Shown here piece by piece: positions 40,001 through 48,488 of a DNA stretch of 64,000 nt. The stretch comes from Paenibacillus sp. HWE-109 (GTDB taxonomy: Bacteria; Bacillota; Bacilli; Paenibacillales; NBRC-103111): positions 4,712,001 to 4,776,000 of the forward strand of contig NZ_CP091881.1 of the NCBI RefSeq assembly GCF_022163125.1. The letters run 5' to 3'. How positions within the stretch are numbered: position 1 is the stretch's first letter; every line of letters starts with the position of its first letter. Both the position numbers and the translations under genes were made by a program. The notes under the pieces were generated by a model. The model was not told where the DNA came from, did no database searches, and worked only from the letters and a program-made list of their open reading frames with translations.

Positions 40001-43000
40001 ACCCGTATAATCATCATCATAACTCGATATATAACTGCCCGCACTACAAGAGCCGCAGGAGGTACGGATAATATTGTAACGCCGATCCTTATAATGACGC
40101 TCATGTGCGATCACATAAAACTCACCATCTGCCCCGAAACCTGCACCATCCATCGTAAACTGGTAATCTTCATACAAGACAGAATAACTTTTCGTACTAA
40201 TAGGTCTCATTCCAGCGGTAGTATATTCGGCAAGCTTAACAGCATGCTTGTTGGCGATAACTATTTTATTCAAACCGTCAACGACATAAACGAAACCATC
40301 AGCCGAAACCGTAAACCGTATATCTCGAAATGACTTTCTTTCTGTATACTCTCCGCCATTTAAATAATTGGCATCCCCACCACTATGTCTCTCAGCATCA
40401 TCGTAAGGAACACTACTAATGTCAAGCCTTGTAGTCACTCCTGTGTGCTTATTGTAGGATGTCAAATAATTTGTGATTGTGCCCCTATTGCCCATGCTGT
40501 AATTACTGCTATTCGTACTACTACTGTAATTGTAATATGTATTGTTATCATCGCTATGCCCAATAACAACAACGTCAGTATCTTCGTATGTTGCACCACT
40601 TGTCAGCGGAGGTTTACTAATCGAAGATGCCGGAACGATCACCCCTGTTTCTACATCAATCCAATCCGAAGAATCACCGCCACAGTACCAACAATAATTG
40701 GGTTTAAATAAAGTAGCAGGAAGTTTTATTTTCGTCCCATCATCATTAATCTCCATAAAAGAAGAAGTACCCGCTTGATAAGATTCGGCAGGAAGCTGCA
40801 GGTAGTTTAATACACTATAACCTCTATATTCAAAGCTTTTCACCCAAGAAATATTCCCATTGGCACCTGTTCTTGTGTAATCACACCAATAATGATAGAC
40901 ATCATCGTCGTCGCTGTAATCCGCGTAATAATATTTGCAAGTTAAGGAGTAAGAACCTCCTTTCGCATCATAGGATAAATAGTTCCCAGGATGACTAGCT
41001 GTCGATCCTGAATAAATACCTGTTTCGTATTTGACAACGGGCTGAGAATAAGGTTTTCCCGTATTTACATTGATCGTACCACCCGTTGAATCAGCCATCA
41101 GCGTTGTTACCAACAATCCACCAATTGAGGCAACGCCATACCTTTTTCCAAGGAATTGAGTGCTGAAAAGCTGCGGAACGTTGTAGCTATGACTTGCATT
41201 CATGCCTAGTGTAACGGTTGAAGGTGTAAAAACAAGATTTGCAGCTGGTGCGTTGTAAGGAGCCTTGCCGTAATGAGACGTAAAACCTTTCGTCACCGTG
41301 TTATAGGTAAGTCCAATATTTCTCACTTTATCGAAATTTGAATTGATCAGACTGGAACCTTGCCATGGATCTCCAAAAGCCATCAGCATCTCATTCTCTT
41401 GCATGGTATTAAAAAGTGGCGGCTCCGGATTTGCACTAGTCACAGTAAAAGAAACCTCTGGCGAATCATTTGTAATATGAATTGAAAACTTTTTCGTATC
41501 CGTCAATCCCCAGTCTTCAGTGGTCTGAACCGTGACTCGATATCTACCCACTTGACTTGCTGGAAGCGATGAATAACCCCCAACTATCAATGGTATTGCT
41601 ATAGGGGAGTGCTCTTCATAATTTCCATCATTATCGCTGTCATATTGATAACTTGCTGTTGTAGCAACAATGATATCGTTATCTGGACTAAAGGACATAT
41701 CCTTAAAAGGGACATTTCCCCGAACAGCCATCAGCGGTAAATTAATTAAAGCGACAGGTGGTCTGTCTTCCTCAACATGAATTTGTTTAATGGCTTTATT
41801 CTCTGGTAAATTTCGCACTCCGTAATTATCCGTAACTTCAAGCGTTATGGTTTCAAAACCCACAGTAGGATAAACCAGATGTTTATTGGTCCAAAATTGC
41901 TGTGCAATTGTTCTATTTTTTGCTGGTTTACTGCAAGCGCCATTTATTGCATTGGCTGACAGTGGTCTATTTTGAACGACACGATTAGGAACGTTTATAC
42001 ATGGCATTGGTTCGGGGCGCATAATTTGGATCGTCGCTTCTTTTTGTGTACAAGCTCCTATCGGGTCGCACATTCGCGCTGTAATCATATGATCGCCTAC
42101 TGTGTTGGGTGCAGTTAGCCCAGTTAACTTATCCTCGCCTTTTAAATAACCTTGTGATGGAAAACTTTTTATCCACGTGCTTGCGCTTTCGGCGAACCGC
42201 CATTCAAAAGTCACAGTATCATCATCAGGATCATAATGATTTGGAGCAATTTCAGGTAATAAACGAACATTCAGTCTATCGCCCACTACAGCGTCCATAA
42301 TAGGTGTACGGCTGTAGTAATCAATATCTGCAAACCAGCCAATCTCAAATTGGGGAGGACGGTTGGGTGGCTTAAGTCCAATCCTAAAAGTACCAGTACC
42401 AAAATAAGAGGTCCCTCCACAGCTATCTTCAAGCTTATACTCGATTAATACATTTCCGCTCTCCAAGTTTCCTGGATATCCGAGATATCCCATCATCCCA
42501 TAGGCAAAAATAGAACTGTCGCTAGTAGACGAAGCCTTCAACGTACTCCAACCATATTGTACATAGCCCCCTGTTTCTTGCGATAAAACAAACCTGCCCC
42601 TCACAGGCGTACAACCAGAAGGAATCGTCCAATCCGCTTGTATGATATTGCTTTCTTTCCACAGTATTGATGGTTTATCTGCTTTCGTAGTCCCGCTGAA
42701 ATTGCCACCACTCGGTGAGCAGCTGGACTGGGGAACTATCATTTGACTCAACACATTGTTGGTTGAACTTGACTCGGGGATTGAATCATTGGAGTCGACA
42801 GAAAGTGTGATACTTTTCGTACCACTGAATATGAAGGGGACCACCTCCGTAATTGTTTGTCCAGAACTGACACCTGAGGTGTAAGTGAAAGTTTTGAAGA
42901 CTGCACCATCTGCAGCCACCGTTATATTAAAAGAGGATTTGCTTGGTATATCGATACCCAGATTTTTAAACTTGATCGTGATGTTGGTACTGACATTCAA

Positions 43001-44065
43001 GGCAACACAGGATCCTGCGTCGATGGAAAGCGCAGCAAGATCGGGTTTGACTGGCGGGGTGTAGGTTACGTCTATGTACATTTGGTATTTGTAGGTTGTT
43101 CCTTTCCATAGGCCTATGGCGTACATTAAATAATTTCTCAATAACCCACCAGAGCCATCTAAGTCGAAAGTATCCATCACTTGAACACTCGGTACTGAAT
43201 CATCTAACAGCATCATCGTGCGAATCATGCCTTTTCCTAAAATATCCCCTTTTCCATAGGCAAGCGGTTCCGCTCCATAATCTATATCAGGTTTTTCTGC
43301 TTTAATAATTTCAATTGTATTCTGAACAAGTTTATCCCCATCAGTAATATTTGCACCTACCCCAGTTAAGTTTGCAGTTGCATCTGAAAGAAACCAATTG
43401 TTTGGTCTATCCACAGTATATGCTGTTGTTACTGCGTAGCCTTCCTTAGAATAATCTGCTATCTTATCACCGCTAGCTCCATTCATGGTATATAAAGAGG
43501 ATTGGTACGAGTATCGTAAGTCTGGCCCAAACATTGTAGGATTTGTATAACTAAATGACTCAGTTGTATAGCGTTTCCTTCCATAAGATGGTATCCTACC
43601 GGGGAACGGGGACTTTTCTAACCCATCATAAGCACCATTAAACTCAATTGGATATGGTGTTTTACTAGCGTTATGCTCCCATACTTCACCTTTGGGCTGT
43701 CTATAAATTTGGTGCATGGGTCTCGTCTCAGTTTTACCGTAAACAATGGTAGTTCCTCCACCAAGGTTATTTATCATTACTTTATTTGATGCAAATCTGA
43801 CAGTCCCACCTGCTCCACCTTGATTGCTTAACGTAACTCCAGTTATAGAACCGTTTATTAGTGAACTGACATCATTTTCAAAGTCTTTTGTAGAGGATGA
43901 TGAATATTGTGCTGAAATTGATGAAGTACTAAAATTACTTTGTTCAAAATTGTAATAAAGTCTAATAGTGCTGGTTGCATGTATTCCACTTGAATCTAAA
44001 AATTGTAACATCAATTCTATAAAAATAAGGGACATAATAGAGCGTCTTATGAATTTTTGCAGCAT
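37055..44065 (-). CDS. Giant multidomain surface protein with CARDB, PKD and FN3-like modules
   Basis: A 2336-residue extracellular protein. After a hydrophobic N-terminus (MLQKFIRRSIMSLIFIELML, likely signal or anchor) come a Ser/Tyr-rich leader, a CARDB adhesion module (about 338-442, LDLDSN-type SVDSNDSIPES), several PKD/Ig modules (765-870), a Tyr/Gly/Ser-rich region with propeller-like FTVSADGFVYVVDGLN (about 1250), a concanavalin/LamG-like fold (1393-1512) and three tandem FN3-like units with NPLFSWNA, PSWNQSDAD or PTFKWNQSD (1740-2110). A final PKD unit (DFDWSPKPVWEG) follows. The gene starts 8 bp after the SLH-protein gene with an AGGAGG site, so the SLH partner may anchor it. Likely adhesin or spore/cell coat component. 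Confidence 0.85.
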   Translation of the reverse strand: MLQKFIRRSIMSLIFIELMLQFLDSSGIHATSTIRLYYNFEQSNFSTSSISAQYSSSSTKDFENDVSSLINGSITGVTLSNQGGAGGTVRFASNKVMINNLGGGTTIVYGKTETRPMHQIYRQPKGEVWEHNASKTPYPIEFNGAYDGLEKSPFPGRIPSYGRKRYTTESFSYTNPTMFGPDLRYSYQSSLYTMNGASGDKIADYSKEGYAVTTAYTVDRPNNWFLSDATANLTGVGANITDGDKLVQNTIEIIKAEKPDIDYGAEPLAYGKGDILGKGMIRTMMLLDDSVPSVQVMDTFDLDGSGGLLRNYLMYAIGLWKGTTYKYQMYIDVTYTPPVKPDLAALSIDAGSCVALNVSTNITIKFKNLGIDIPSKSSFNITVAADGAVFKTFTYTSGVSSGQTITEVVPFIFSGTKSITLSVDSNDSIPESSSTNNVLSQMIVPQSSCSPSGGNFSGTTKADKPSILWKESNIIQADWTIPSGCTPVRGRFVLSQETGGYVQYGWSTLKASSTSDSSIFAYGMMGYLGYPGNLESGNVLIEYKLEDSCGGTSYFGTGTFRIGLKPPNRPPQFEIGWFADIDYYSRTPIMDAVVGDRLNVRLLPEIAPNHYDPDDDTVTFEWRFAESASTWIKSFPSQGYLKGEDKLTGLTAPNTVGDHMITARMCDPIGACTQKEATIQIMRPEPMPCINVPNRVVQNRPLSANAINGACSKPAKNRTIAQQFWTNKHLVYPTVGFETITLEVTDNYGVRNLPENKAIKQIHVEEDRPPVALINLPLMAVRGNVPFKDMSFSPDNDIIVATTASYQYDSDNDGNYEEHSPIAIPLIVGGYSSLPASQVGRYRVTVQTTEDWGLTDTKKFSIHITNDSPEVSFTVTSANPEPPLFNTMQENEMLMAFGDPWQGSSLINSNFDKVRNIGLTYNTVTKGFTSHYGKAPYNAPAANLVFTPSTVTLGMNASHSYNVPQLFSTQFLGKRYGVASIGGLLVTTLMADSTGGTINVNTGKPYSQPVVKYETGIYSGSTASHPGNYLSYDAKGGSYSLTCKYYYADYSDDDDVYHYWCDYTRTGANGNISWVKSFEYRGYSVLNYLQLPAESYQAGTSSFMEINDDGTKIKLPATLFKPNYCWYCGGDSSDWIDVETGVIVPASSISKPPLTSGATYEDTDVVVIGHSDDNNTYYNYSSSTNSSNYSMGNRGTITNYLTSYNKHTGVTTRLDISSVPYDDAERHSGGDANYLNGGEYTERKSFRDIRFTVSADGFVYVVDGLNKIVIANKHAVKLAEYTTAGMRPISTKSYSVLYEDYQFTMDGAGFGADGEFYVIAHERHYKDRRYNIIRTSCGSCSAGSYISSYDDDYTGSYEKYYYYTIKGAVVTKPDYGANELGQILKKDTDLSDADYYFDFMQTNPNYSVNSPSGISFRAQNHTNMYRLEVISNRLSLSKIINGVRTELRSSSIALPTTDFTNFKISVRGSKIKVRMGATPIFDVSDSTFNSGSYGAFIGGFGSQFRNVSVKIPILDTNKISDVGIAGESLTYQTEFNDPELDPHLKVKDKWQYEHTHSGKFLDAGDGKSGLSAFHGEVVTGDPIKLLDKVGIYRMTLWGTDDPAPSDYAYPNATFRAYQSESDPYIRNVLIHRRPISVLQVSQDPYYNVTYDDQSYDPDRWLSEGICSTESTGINYCANRGILDRKYEYILPDGTSEEGKISRVKEMGMYTFRVAVKDEFGAWSDWAEAFIWLNAPPINHAPFVQLISPSGVDYDHPSGSATTNPLFSWNAVDYDDDSMIKAYEIDVQYYWYDYYSNPQYRWISYANPNVVRSANAVSDGTVVPMSASYYMTLNSNQVYKVRVRVQDELGLWSGWDEKYMSSGFPPNAWLTYPNGTRTNPTAITGTSLIPSWNQSDADANTEFKSWQYRVLDENGMQLKYASVGGDYDVSRSGSYESGCSVDSDSGSRYGCSYYTRLTSWIAENPFSIGLLPNDGKPLQTQVRVYDGKYWSNWSNSGWFITNRPPTASMAVPSGSQTTPTIFSELRPTFKWNQSDSDPATTYMYFQLQITNEANNLMVVDSGQFYQGTMSNSGSWVVNQDLPAGEKLRVRVRVFDGIAWSNYSDQTWFYINRAPAADFDWSPKPVWEGDSVRIDNLSTDPDGDKLTALWMVEHPDGTVKQLSTKDVTDLFLNPGTYKISLTVTDNFLSSTAIKWMTVLPLTIQSSVNYTANWLIWHEKSGHQTSVPPKDFYSGEIFVVSSISSPAPVEEVTAWIDSTGIDGQPLYVSERLSTSAGDAVLFQGELFDPKFQSFSEGLPEGLQTIHFRIQYKNGIVKWEDIPIQIIGNVNKSVGVHRVQ

Positions 44066-44073
44066 CTAGCCTC

Positions 44074-45117
44074 CTATTTACCTGCTAATATTACATGTTT
44101 TCCTAAAATGTCAAAAACAATAGAATCATTGGATATTCTATTAGGAATAGCGTAGGCAATAAATCCTTCATTTATTTGGACTGTATTAAAACGCATCCAA
44201 CGAGTTAATTGTTGTTCTGACAATAATAGGTGTCTGGATGCATCCAATTGAACTAACATTTGCTGGGGAATTAAATCAGGCGTACCCACGCTAGCTTGTG
44301 TAGCATTAACTGTAAAGTTTGCAAAGATTACTTTATTTCCAGTTTTACTCGTTGATTTCCCCCAAGTGCTCATATCAACCAATTTCATATAAGGATCATC
44401 AGCATCACTCGGATCCGCAATAATCAACTGGTTCAGCTTCACCGTAACACCTTCCCCATAATTCCAAACCGTCCCAATTTCCTTGGGTTTCAATCCCAGC
44501 ATCGTCCCAACATTACTGCCAGTAGCATCAATCTCTGCCTTGCTAGCAGCATACTTATCGACGGGCAATTGCTCGCCGCGTTTTACTGCCAGTATACGCT
44601 CAATGACTGTGATTGCTTGCGCGCGGGTGCTTGTCCCATATGGTGCTAAATCTGTTGTGCTTATGCCGTGAATTAACCCCAGTGATGTAGCTTCTTGCAT
44701 TGTGCCCTTAAGCGCAATATCTGTGCTTCTTACAGATAGCATCGCCATCTCATAACGTTGTAATGGCTCCGAATAACCCTCTGGAAATATATCAGGTATG
44801 ACGCCTTTTTCCTTCAGACGATCCGTATACGGTTTGTACCATCCCTCTCCTTCTTGCTTGTTAACTTTCTCACCAGTAGCTGCAGCAATCATCTTCATAA
44901 ACTCTGCACGTGAGATGGAAGAATCAGGTTTAAAATTTCCATCGGCATAACCGTCCACATAGCCAGATTTAACCGCATCCCGAATCGCTTGCTCGGACCA
45001 ATGTCCGGATATATCCCTAAGTGAGTCCGCACCTTGAGCTAGTGAATTGTAAGCATCATATCCCAACGATCCTGCACAAATAACTGAACATACGAATAAA
45101 ATAACTTTCTTTTTCAA
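44074..45117 (-). CDS. S-layer homology (SLH) domain protein
   Basis: The 347-residue protein has a signal peptide (KKKVILFVCSVICAGSLG) and two to three SLH repeats: SLRDISGHWSEQAIRDAVKSG with GYADGNFKPDSSISRAEF (about 30-75), GWYKPYTDRLKEKGVIPD with ERYEMA-like QRYEMAML, and a degenerate third with STRAQAITVIERIL. SLH domains bind pyruvylated wall polymer. The C-terminal half (about 185-347) is unassigned. The TTG start at 45117 sits seven bases after GAGGG. It is upstream of and apparently cotranscribed with the giant protein, a likely wall-anchoring partner. Confidence 0.88.
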   Translation of the reverse strand: MKKKVILFVCSVICAGSLGYDAYNSLAQGADSLRDISGHWSEQAIRDAVKSGYVDGYADGNFKPDSSISRAEFMKMIAAATGEKVNKQEGEGWYKPYTDRLKEKGVIPDIFPEGYSEPLQRYEMAMLSVRSTDIALKGTMQEATSLGLIHGISTTDLAPYGTSTRAQAITVIERILAVKRGEQLPVDKYAASKAEIDATGSNVGTMLGLKPKEIGTVWNYGEGVTVKLNQLIIADPSDADDPYMKLVDMSTWGKSTSKTGNKVIFANFTVNATQASVGTPDLIPQQMLVQLDASRHLLLSEQQLTRWMRFNTVQINEGFIAYAIPNRISNDSIVFDILGKHVILAGK

Positions 45118-45194
45118 CTCATGACCCTCTTCCTTATTCAATTTCTCATTTGCTGTTGTTCATATTATTTTGTTTATCAAACTGCCATAAACAG

Positions 45195-45243
45195 AAAAAA
45201 CCGCCCTGTAATCGCATCATACTAAGCGATAACAAAGGCGGTT
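45195..45243 (-). terminator. Terminator between the RsuA-like and SLH genes
   Basis: On the minus strand AACCGCC, then ATCGC and GCGAT in the upper stem, then GGCGGTT and TTTTTT form an intrinsic terminator. The rest of 45142-45472 holds no other regulatory element that I recognise besides the short frame at 45361-45495. Confidence 0.8.
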
Positions 45244-45360
45244 CTTCCGCAAGAAATTACCAAAATCTCATAATCAAAAAATACCATATAATTGTATTTT
45301 TGTAAATCGAATTTTTGGAATACATTATGAAATTGGCGTGAATATTTGTAAATCACCTAA

Positions 45361-45495
45361 TCAATTGGAATTTGTGCAGTAGTTTCTCCATCCAAGCTCA
45401 CGCATGGTTCGATCTATTGGACTTTTTCCACTGAAAATACCCCAAACGACTAAATTATCATTCCCTGTTTTGTTATAAATGAGATTCATGAGCAT
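45361..45495 (-). CDS. Possible 44-codon ORF overlapping the RsuA-like gene end
   Basis: A frame of 44 codons starts at ATG 45495 inside the end of the pseudouridine synthase gene and reads NKTGNDNLVVWGIFSGKS, then DRTMRELGWRNYC. Its composition looks protein-like (Gly, Trp, charged helix), but the nearest ribosome site (GAGGAGC) is 16 bases upstream. It could be a small protein or the relic of a longer gene. No family is recognised. Confidence 0.3.
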   Translation of the reverse strand: MLMNLIYNKTGNDNLVVWGIFSGKSPIDRTMRELGWRNYCTNSN

Positions 45496-46225
45496 TCTGC
45501 AGAGCAAGAAGCTCCTCTTTGCTCAATTCTCTCACTTGTCCCAGAGCCAATGTGGGATCGAGAGCGATCGGTCCCATGGAGATTCGTTTCAAATAGACGA
45601 CTTTTTTGCCGACTGCTTGAAACATACGCTTCACTTGATGAAATTTACCTTCCATTATTGTGAGTTCAATCTCAGCATGTACCCCTTCGGACTCACTTCC
45701 TCCCTGCAATATGCGCAAAATACCTGGAAGCGTCTCATAACCGTCGTCTAAGATGACCCCCTGCGAGAACGATTCACGATCCGTTTCAGTGACCTCCCAC
45801 TCCACTTTAGCAAAGTACGTTTTGGGTACATGCTTACGCGGTGAAAGCAGATTATGCGCAAGCTTGCCATCGTTGGTTAGCAAAAGGAAGCCCTCTGTAT
45901 CCTTATCCAGTCGTCCCACAGGAAAAACTTCGAATGGAGCATACGCTGCGTCCAATAGATCAACAACGGTGCGATCGCGATTGTCTTCCGTAGCAGAGAC
46001 AACGCCCTGCGGCTTATTCATCATCAGGTAAACGAATTCACGGTACAGGACTGTTTCTCCATTCACTGTGATGACATCTGTATCAGGATTCACCTGCATA
46101 CCGCTATCTTTAACTTTAGCGCCATTGACGAAAATCGCGCCTTCTTTGGCAAGGCGCTTGAGTTCAGAGCGCGTGCCAATGCCCACATGGGCGAGTATTT
46201 TATCGAGCCGTTGAGTTTGTTTCAT
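45473..46225 (-). CDS. rsuA: RsuA-family 16S/23S rRNA pseudouridine synthase
   Basis: The 250-residue enzyme has an N-terminal S4 RNA-binding domain (RLDKILAHVGIGTRSELKRL) and a catalytic domain with GRLDKDTEGFLLLTNDG, whose Asp performs the isomerisation, followed by KTYFAKVE and EGKFHQVKRMF. The short length and S4 domain place it in the RsuA/RluB/RluE/RluF group; the target uridine is probably in small-subunit rRNA but is not certain. The in-frame extension to 46285 overlaps the upstream gene and is rejected. It follows the RsmF-like gene by 5 bp. Confidence 0.88.
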   Translation of the reverse strand: MKQTQRLDKILAHVGIGTRSELKRLAKEGAIFVNGAKVKDSGMQVNPDTDVITVNGETVLYREFVYLMMNKPQGVVSATEDNRDRTVVDLLDAAYAPFEVFPVGRLDKDTEGFLLLTNDGKLAHNLLSPRKHVPKTYFAKVEWEVTETDRESFSQGVILDDGYETLPGILRILQGGSESEGVHAEIELTIMEGKFHQVKRMFQAVGKKVVYLKRISMGPIALDPTLALGQVRELSKEELLALQNAHESHL

Positions 46226-46230
46226 GGCGA

Positions 46231-47760
46231 TTAATTCCACCTCCAGCCGGGCGGGTATTCGTTCTTGAGCATCCCATCGTGCCATTTGCCCCAGCCGATG
46301 GGATGCTCTTCAATGCAGACCAGGCAGTAGCCTTTGGCTGCCTTGATCACTTCCGGGTCGCGGATAATCTCGTTCTCCGCGACTTCGAGCGTCTCGCCCT
46401 TCAGGTACCTGAGGGCTCGCTCGTCGCTCGAAGCCAAGCTCAGCGCTCGCTTGGCTTCGCGCATGCGCAGTCCCATGGCTAGCGCATGGGACGGTTCGAA
46501 TCGGCCGCGGTGCAGCGAGCCGATGTACCAGCCTGGCCGCACGACTTTCAGTCCGTGCAGCTCGGGCAGCCCTGCCGGCGACGCATACGCGTGCTCGCCG
46601 TAACAGACCAGCCGCGCGGCGGCGAAGGGCTCGCTGCGCAGCAGCTCGCCCGCGAACGCCAGCAGCGGCTCCAAACTGACCGCGTGAGGCACTGCCTCCA
46701 CGCGGCCCTTGCCCCGCAGCGCCTCACGGCCGCCGCGCTTCTTCACCCCTACGTCAGCGTCGCCCACGCTCGCGACCCGCTCCTTCAGTTCCACAGCACT
46801 GACTGCTCCCGCGCTCGCCCCAACTCGCTGCAAAACAGCCACATAGTGCCCTTCGCCCTTCAGTCGATGCGGCCACAGCCTAGCTGTCCCCGCCACTTCC
46901 GCCAAAGCGCTAGGTGAATACGCCCCTTCCTCACACCAAGGAGCTCTCAACCAGTCTGGATGCCCAGCACCAAACTGATCGACTGGAACAACATGGAAAT
47001 CTGCATGACGATCCAGAAATTCTGCAATCTGCGCTTCGTTCTCCTCTGGAGAAAATGTGCAAGTCGAATAAACAATCCGTCCTCCGGGAGCCAGCATCTC
47101 AGCTGCTTGTCCGAGTAATTCCCTTTGCATGTCTGCAAATTCTTGAACGGAATGACGTTCCCACTGCTGCATCATTTCTTCTTCTTTACGAAACATTCCT
47201 TCTCCGGAACAAGGGGCATCGATCAGAATTTTATCAAAATACCCCTGGAAGACAGTCAACATCCGCTCCGGTTTTTCATTTAGAACTACGGCATTTCTTA
47301 CGCCCGATAGCTCCAGATTTTTAACTAAAGCCTTCACGCGATCCGAATGAATATCGTTAACGACAAGCACGCCTTCGCCTTGCATTTTAGCCGCAATCTG
47401 CGTCGATTTCCCTCCTGGTGCTGCGCATAAATCGAGAACTCGCTCGCCAGGTTGTGCTGCCAGCAACTCTACCGGAGCCATCGCGCTTGGTTCCTGAATA
47501 TAGTAAAGACCTGCATGATAATAAGGATGTTTACCGGGACGCTCGCCTTCTTCATAGTAGTAGCCATCCGCAGCCCATGGCACTTTGGTCAGTGTAAATG
47601 GACTTTTGGCCAAAAACTCCTCTTTAGTAATCTTAGCTGTATTCACGCGTATGCCAAACAATCTCGCTTCGTCATAGGATGCCAGGAATTGCTCGAACTC
47701 CTCTACACCCAGTAAATCAATCATTTTATCCCTAAAAAGGGTCGGTAACTGCTTCGTCAT
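46231..47760 (-). CDS. NOL1/NOP2/Sun-type rRNA (cytosine-C5) methyltransferase
   Basis: The 509-residue SAM-dependent enzyme has an N-terminal RNA-binding region, SAM motif VLDLCAAPGGKSTQIA, catalytic DAPCSGEGMF and STCTFSPEENE (second Cys), and a C-terminal PUA-like domain ending EEHPIGWGKWHDG. The layout fits YebU/RsmF-like proteins of Firmicutes that make m5C in 16S rRNA. A linker of about 110 residues (about 310-420, VLQRVGASAGAV onward) is far richer in GC than the rest. It is in one transcript with the RsuA-like enzyme, a ribosome-modification pair. Confidence 0.88.
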   Translation of the reverse strand: MTKQLPTLFRDKMIDLLGVEEFEQFLASYDEARLFGIRVNTAKITKEEFLAKSPFTLTKVPWAADGYYYEEGERPGKHPYYHAGLYYIQEPSAMAPVELLAAQPGERVLDLCAAPGGKSTQIAAKMQGEGVLVVNDIHSDRVKALVKNLELSGVRNAVVLNEKPERMLTVFQGYFDKILIDAPCSGEGMFRKEEEMMQQWERHSVQEFADMQRELLGQAAEMLAPGGRIVYSTCTFSPEENEAQIAEFLDRHADFHVVPVDQFGAGHPDWLRAPWCEEGAYSPSALAEVAGTARLWPHRLKGEGHYVAVLQRVGASAGAVSAVELKERVASVGDADVGVKKRGGREALRGKGRVEAVPHAVSLEPLLAFAGELLRSEPFAAARLVCYGEHAYASPAGLPELHGLKVVRPGWYIGSLHRGRFEPSHALAMGLRMREAKRALSLASSDERALRYLKGETLEVAENEIIRDPEVIKAAKGYCLVCIEEHPIGWGKWHDGMLKNEYPPGWRWN

Positions 47761-47943
47761 CCAACATCTTCTCTTTCATCTATAATCTCTATCTGGTCTA
47801 TTGATGAACCGATTCTTCCTATAACCTATCGGTATTATAGCTGAACTGTCACCAAACAGCCAATTATTTTCAAAATACAAACAGGATATGCTATACTTTT
47901 TATAGAAGATAGTAGATAGTAAACATCATAAAGAGGTGCATGA

Positions 47944-48453
47944 ATGAAGAAGCTGCTTATTTATCTTGGTATTGTTGTTGTTTTATTCGGGGGCTTATAT
48001 TTCGTTAATCAACAGTCCACCAAATCATCGGATCAAGCGAATGCAGGCAATCCTTACGGCGTTGCGGCGTCCAAATTAAACCCGGAAACTGTGAAGCAGT
48101 TAAACGATCCGAACTATCAGAACTTGATTCTTCCTAAGGACTTGGATCAAAGACTGAAGAACAAAGAAACATTTTTCCAATATTATTACGCCTCCACTTG
48201 TCCGCATTGCAAAATCACCACACCCGTTCTTGTTCCCTTGGAAAAAGAACTCAATGTTGACGTGAAGCAATTTAATCTAGAAGAATTCAAAGATGGCTGG
48301 CAAAAATACAAAATCGATTCAACACCTACCCTTGTCTATTATAAAAATGGCGTAGAAGTGGATCGCATGGTTGGCGGTGTGCCTGAGCAAGGTTCAACTG
48401 GCGGCAACACACCTGAGATGTTCAAAGCCTTTTTCCAAAAATATAAAGGTTAA
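47944..48453 (+). CDS. Membrane-anchored thioredoxin-like protein
   Basis: The 169-residue protein has an N-terminal membrane helix (LLIYLGIVVVLFGGLYFV) and an extracytoplasmic thioredoxin fold. The active site is ASTCPHCK (CPHC, the DsbA-like motif) with the cis-Pro in SIDSTPTLVYY-type DSTPTLVYYKNG. It probably reduces or oxidises disulfides outside the membrane. An AGAGGTG site precedes ATG. It stands alone between converging operons and is followed by a perfect palindromic terminator. Confidence 0.88.
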   Translation: MKKLLIYLGIVVVLFGGLYFVNQQSTKSSDQANAGNPYGVAASKLNPETVKQLNDPNYQNLILPKDLDQRLKNKETFFQYYYASTCPHCKITTPVLVPLEKELNVDVKQFNLEEFKDGWQKYKIDSTPTLVYYKNGVEVDRMVGGVPEQGSTGGNTPEMFKAFFQKYKG

Positions 48454-48462
48454 TTCATCAAC

Positions 48463-48488
48463 AAAAGCAGCGGATATCCGCTGCTTTT
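48463..48488. terminator. Perfect 26-bp palindromic terminator
   Basis: AAAAGCAGCGGAT and ATCCGCTGCTTTT are exact complements with no unpaired loop base, flanked by T residues. It serves the thioredoxin gene and touches the stop codon of the converging gerAB-type gene. Confidence 0.9.

Noticed and set aside
39470..40711. Plus-strand frames inside the giant surface gene
   Set aside because: They lack ribosome sites and recognisable composition and lie opposite a continuous coding frame.
32527..45117. Prophage or integrative element
   Set aside because: No integrase, terminase, attachment repeats or tRNA were found; the island is surface genes only.
45244..45472. Cyclic-di-GMP riboswitch before the SLH operon
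   Set aside because: The region lacks the conserved GEMM core; only a terminator hairpin is clear.
46486..47324. Plus-strand frames opposite the methyltransferase
   Set aside because: They arise from the GC-rich linker and have no start signals.
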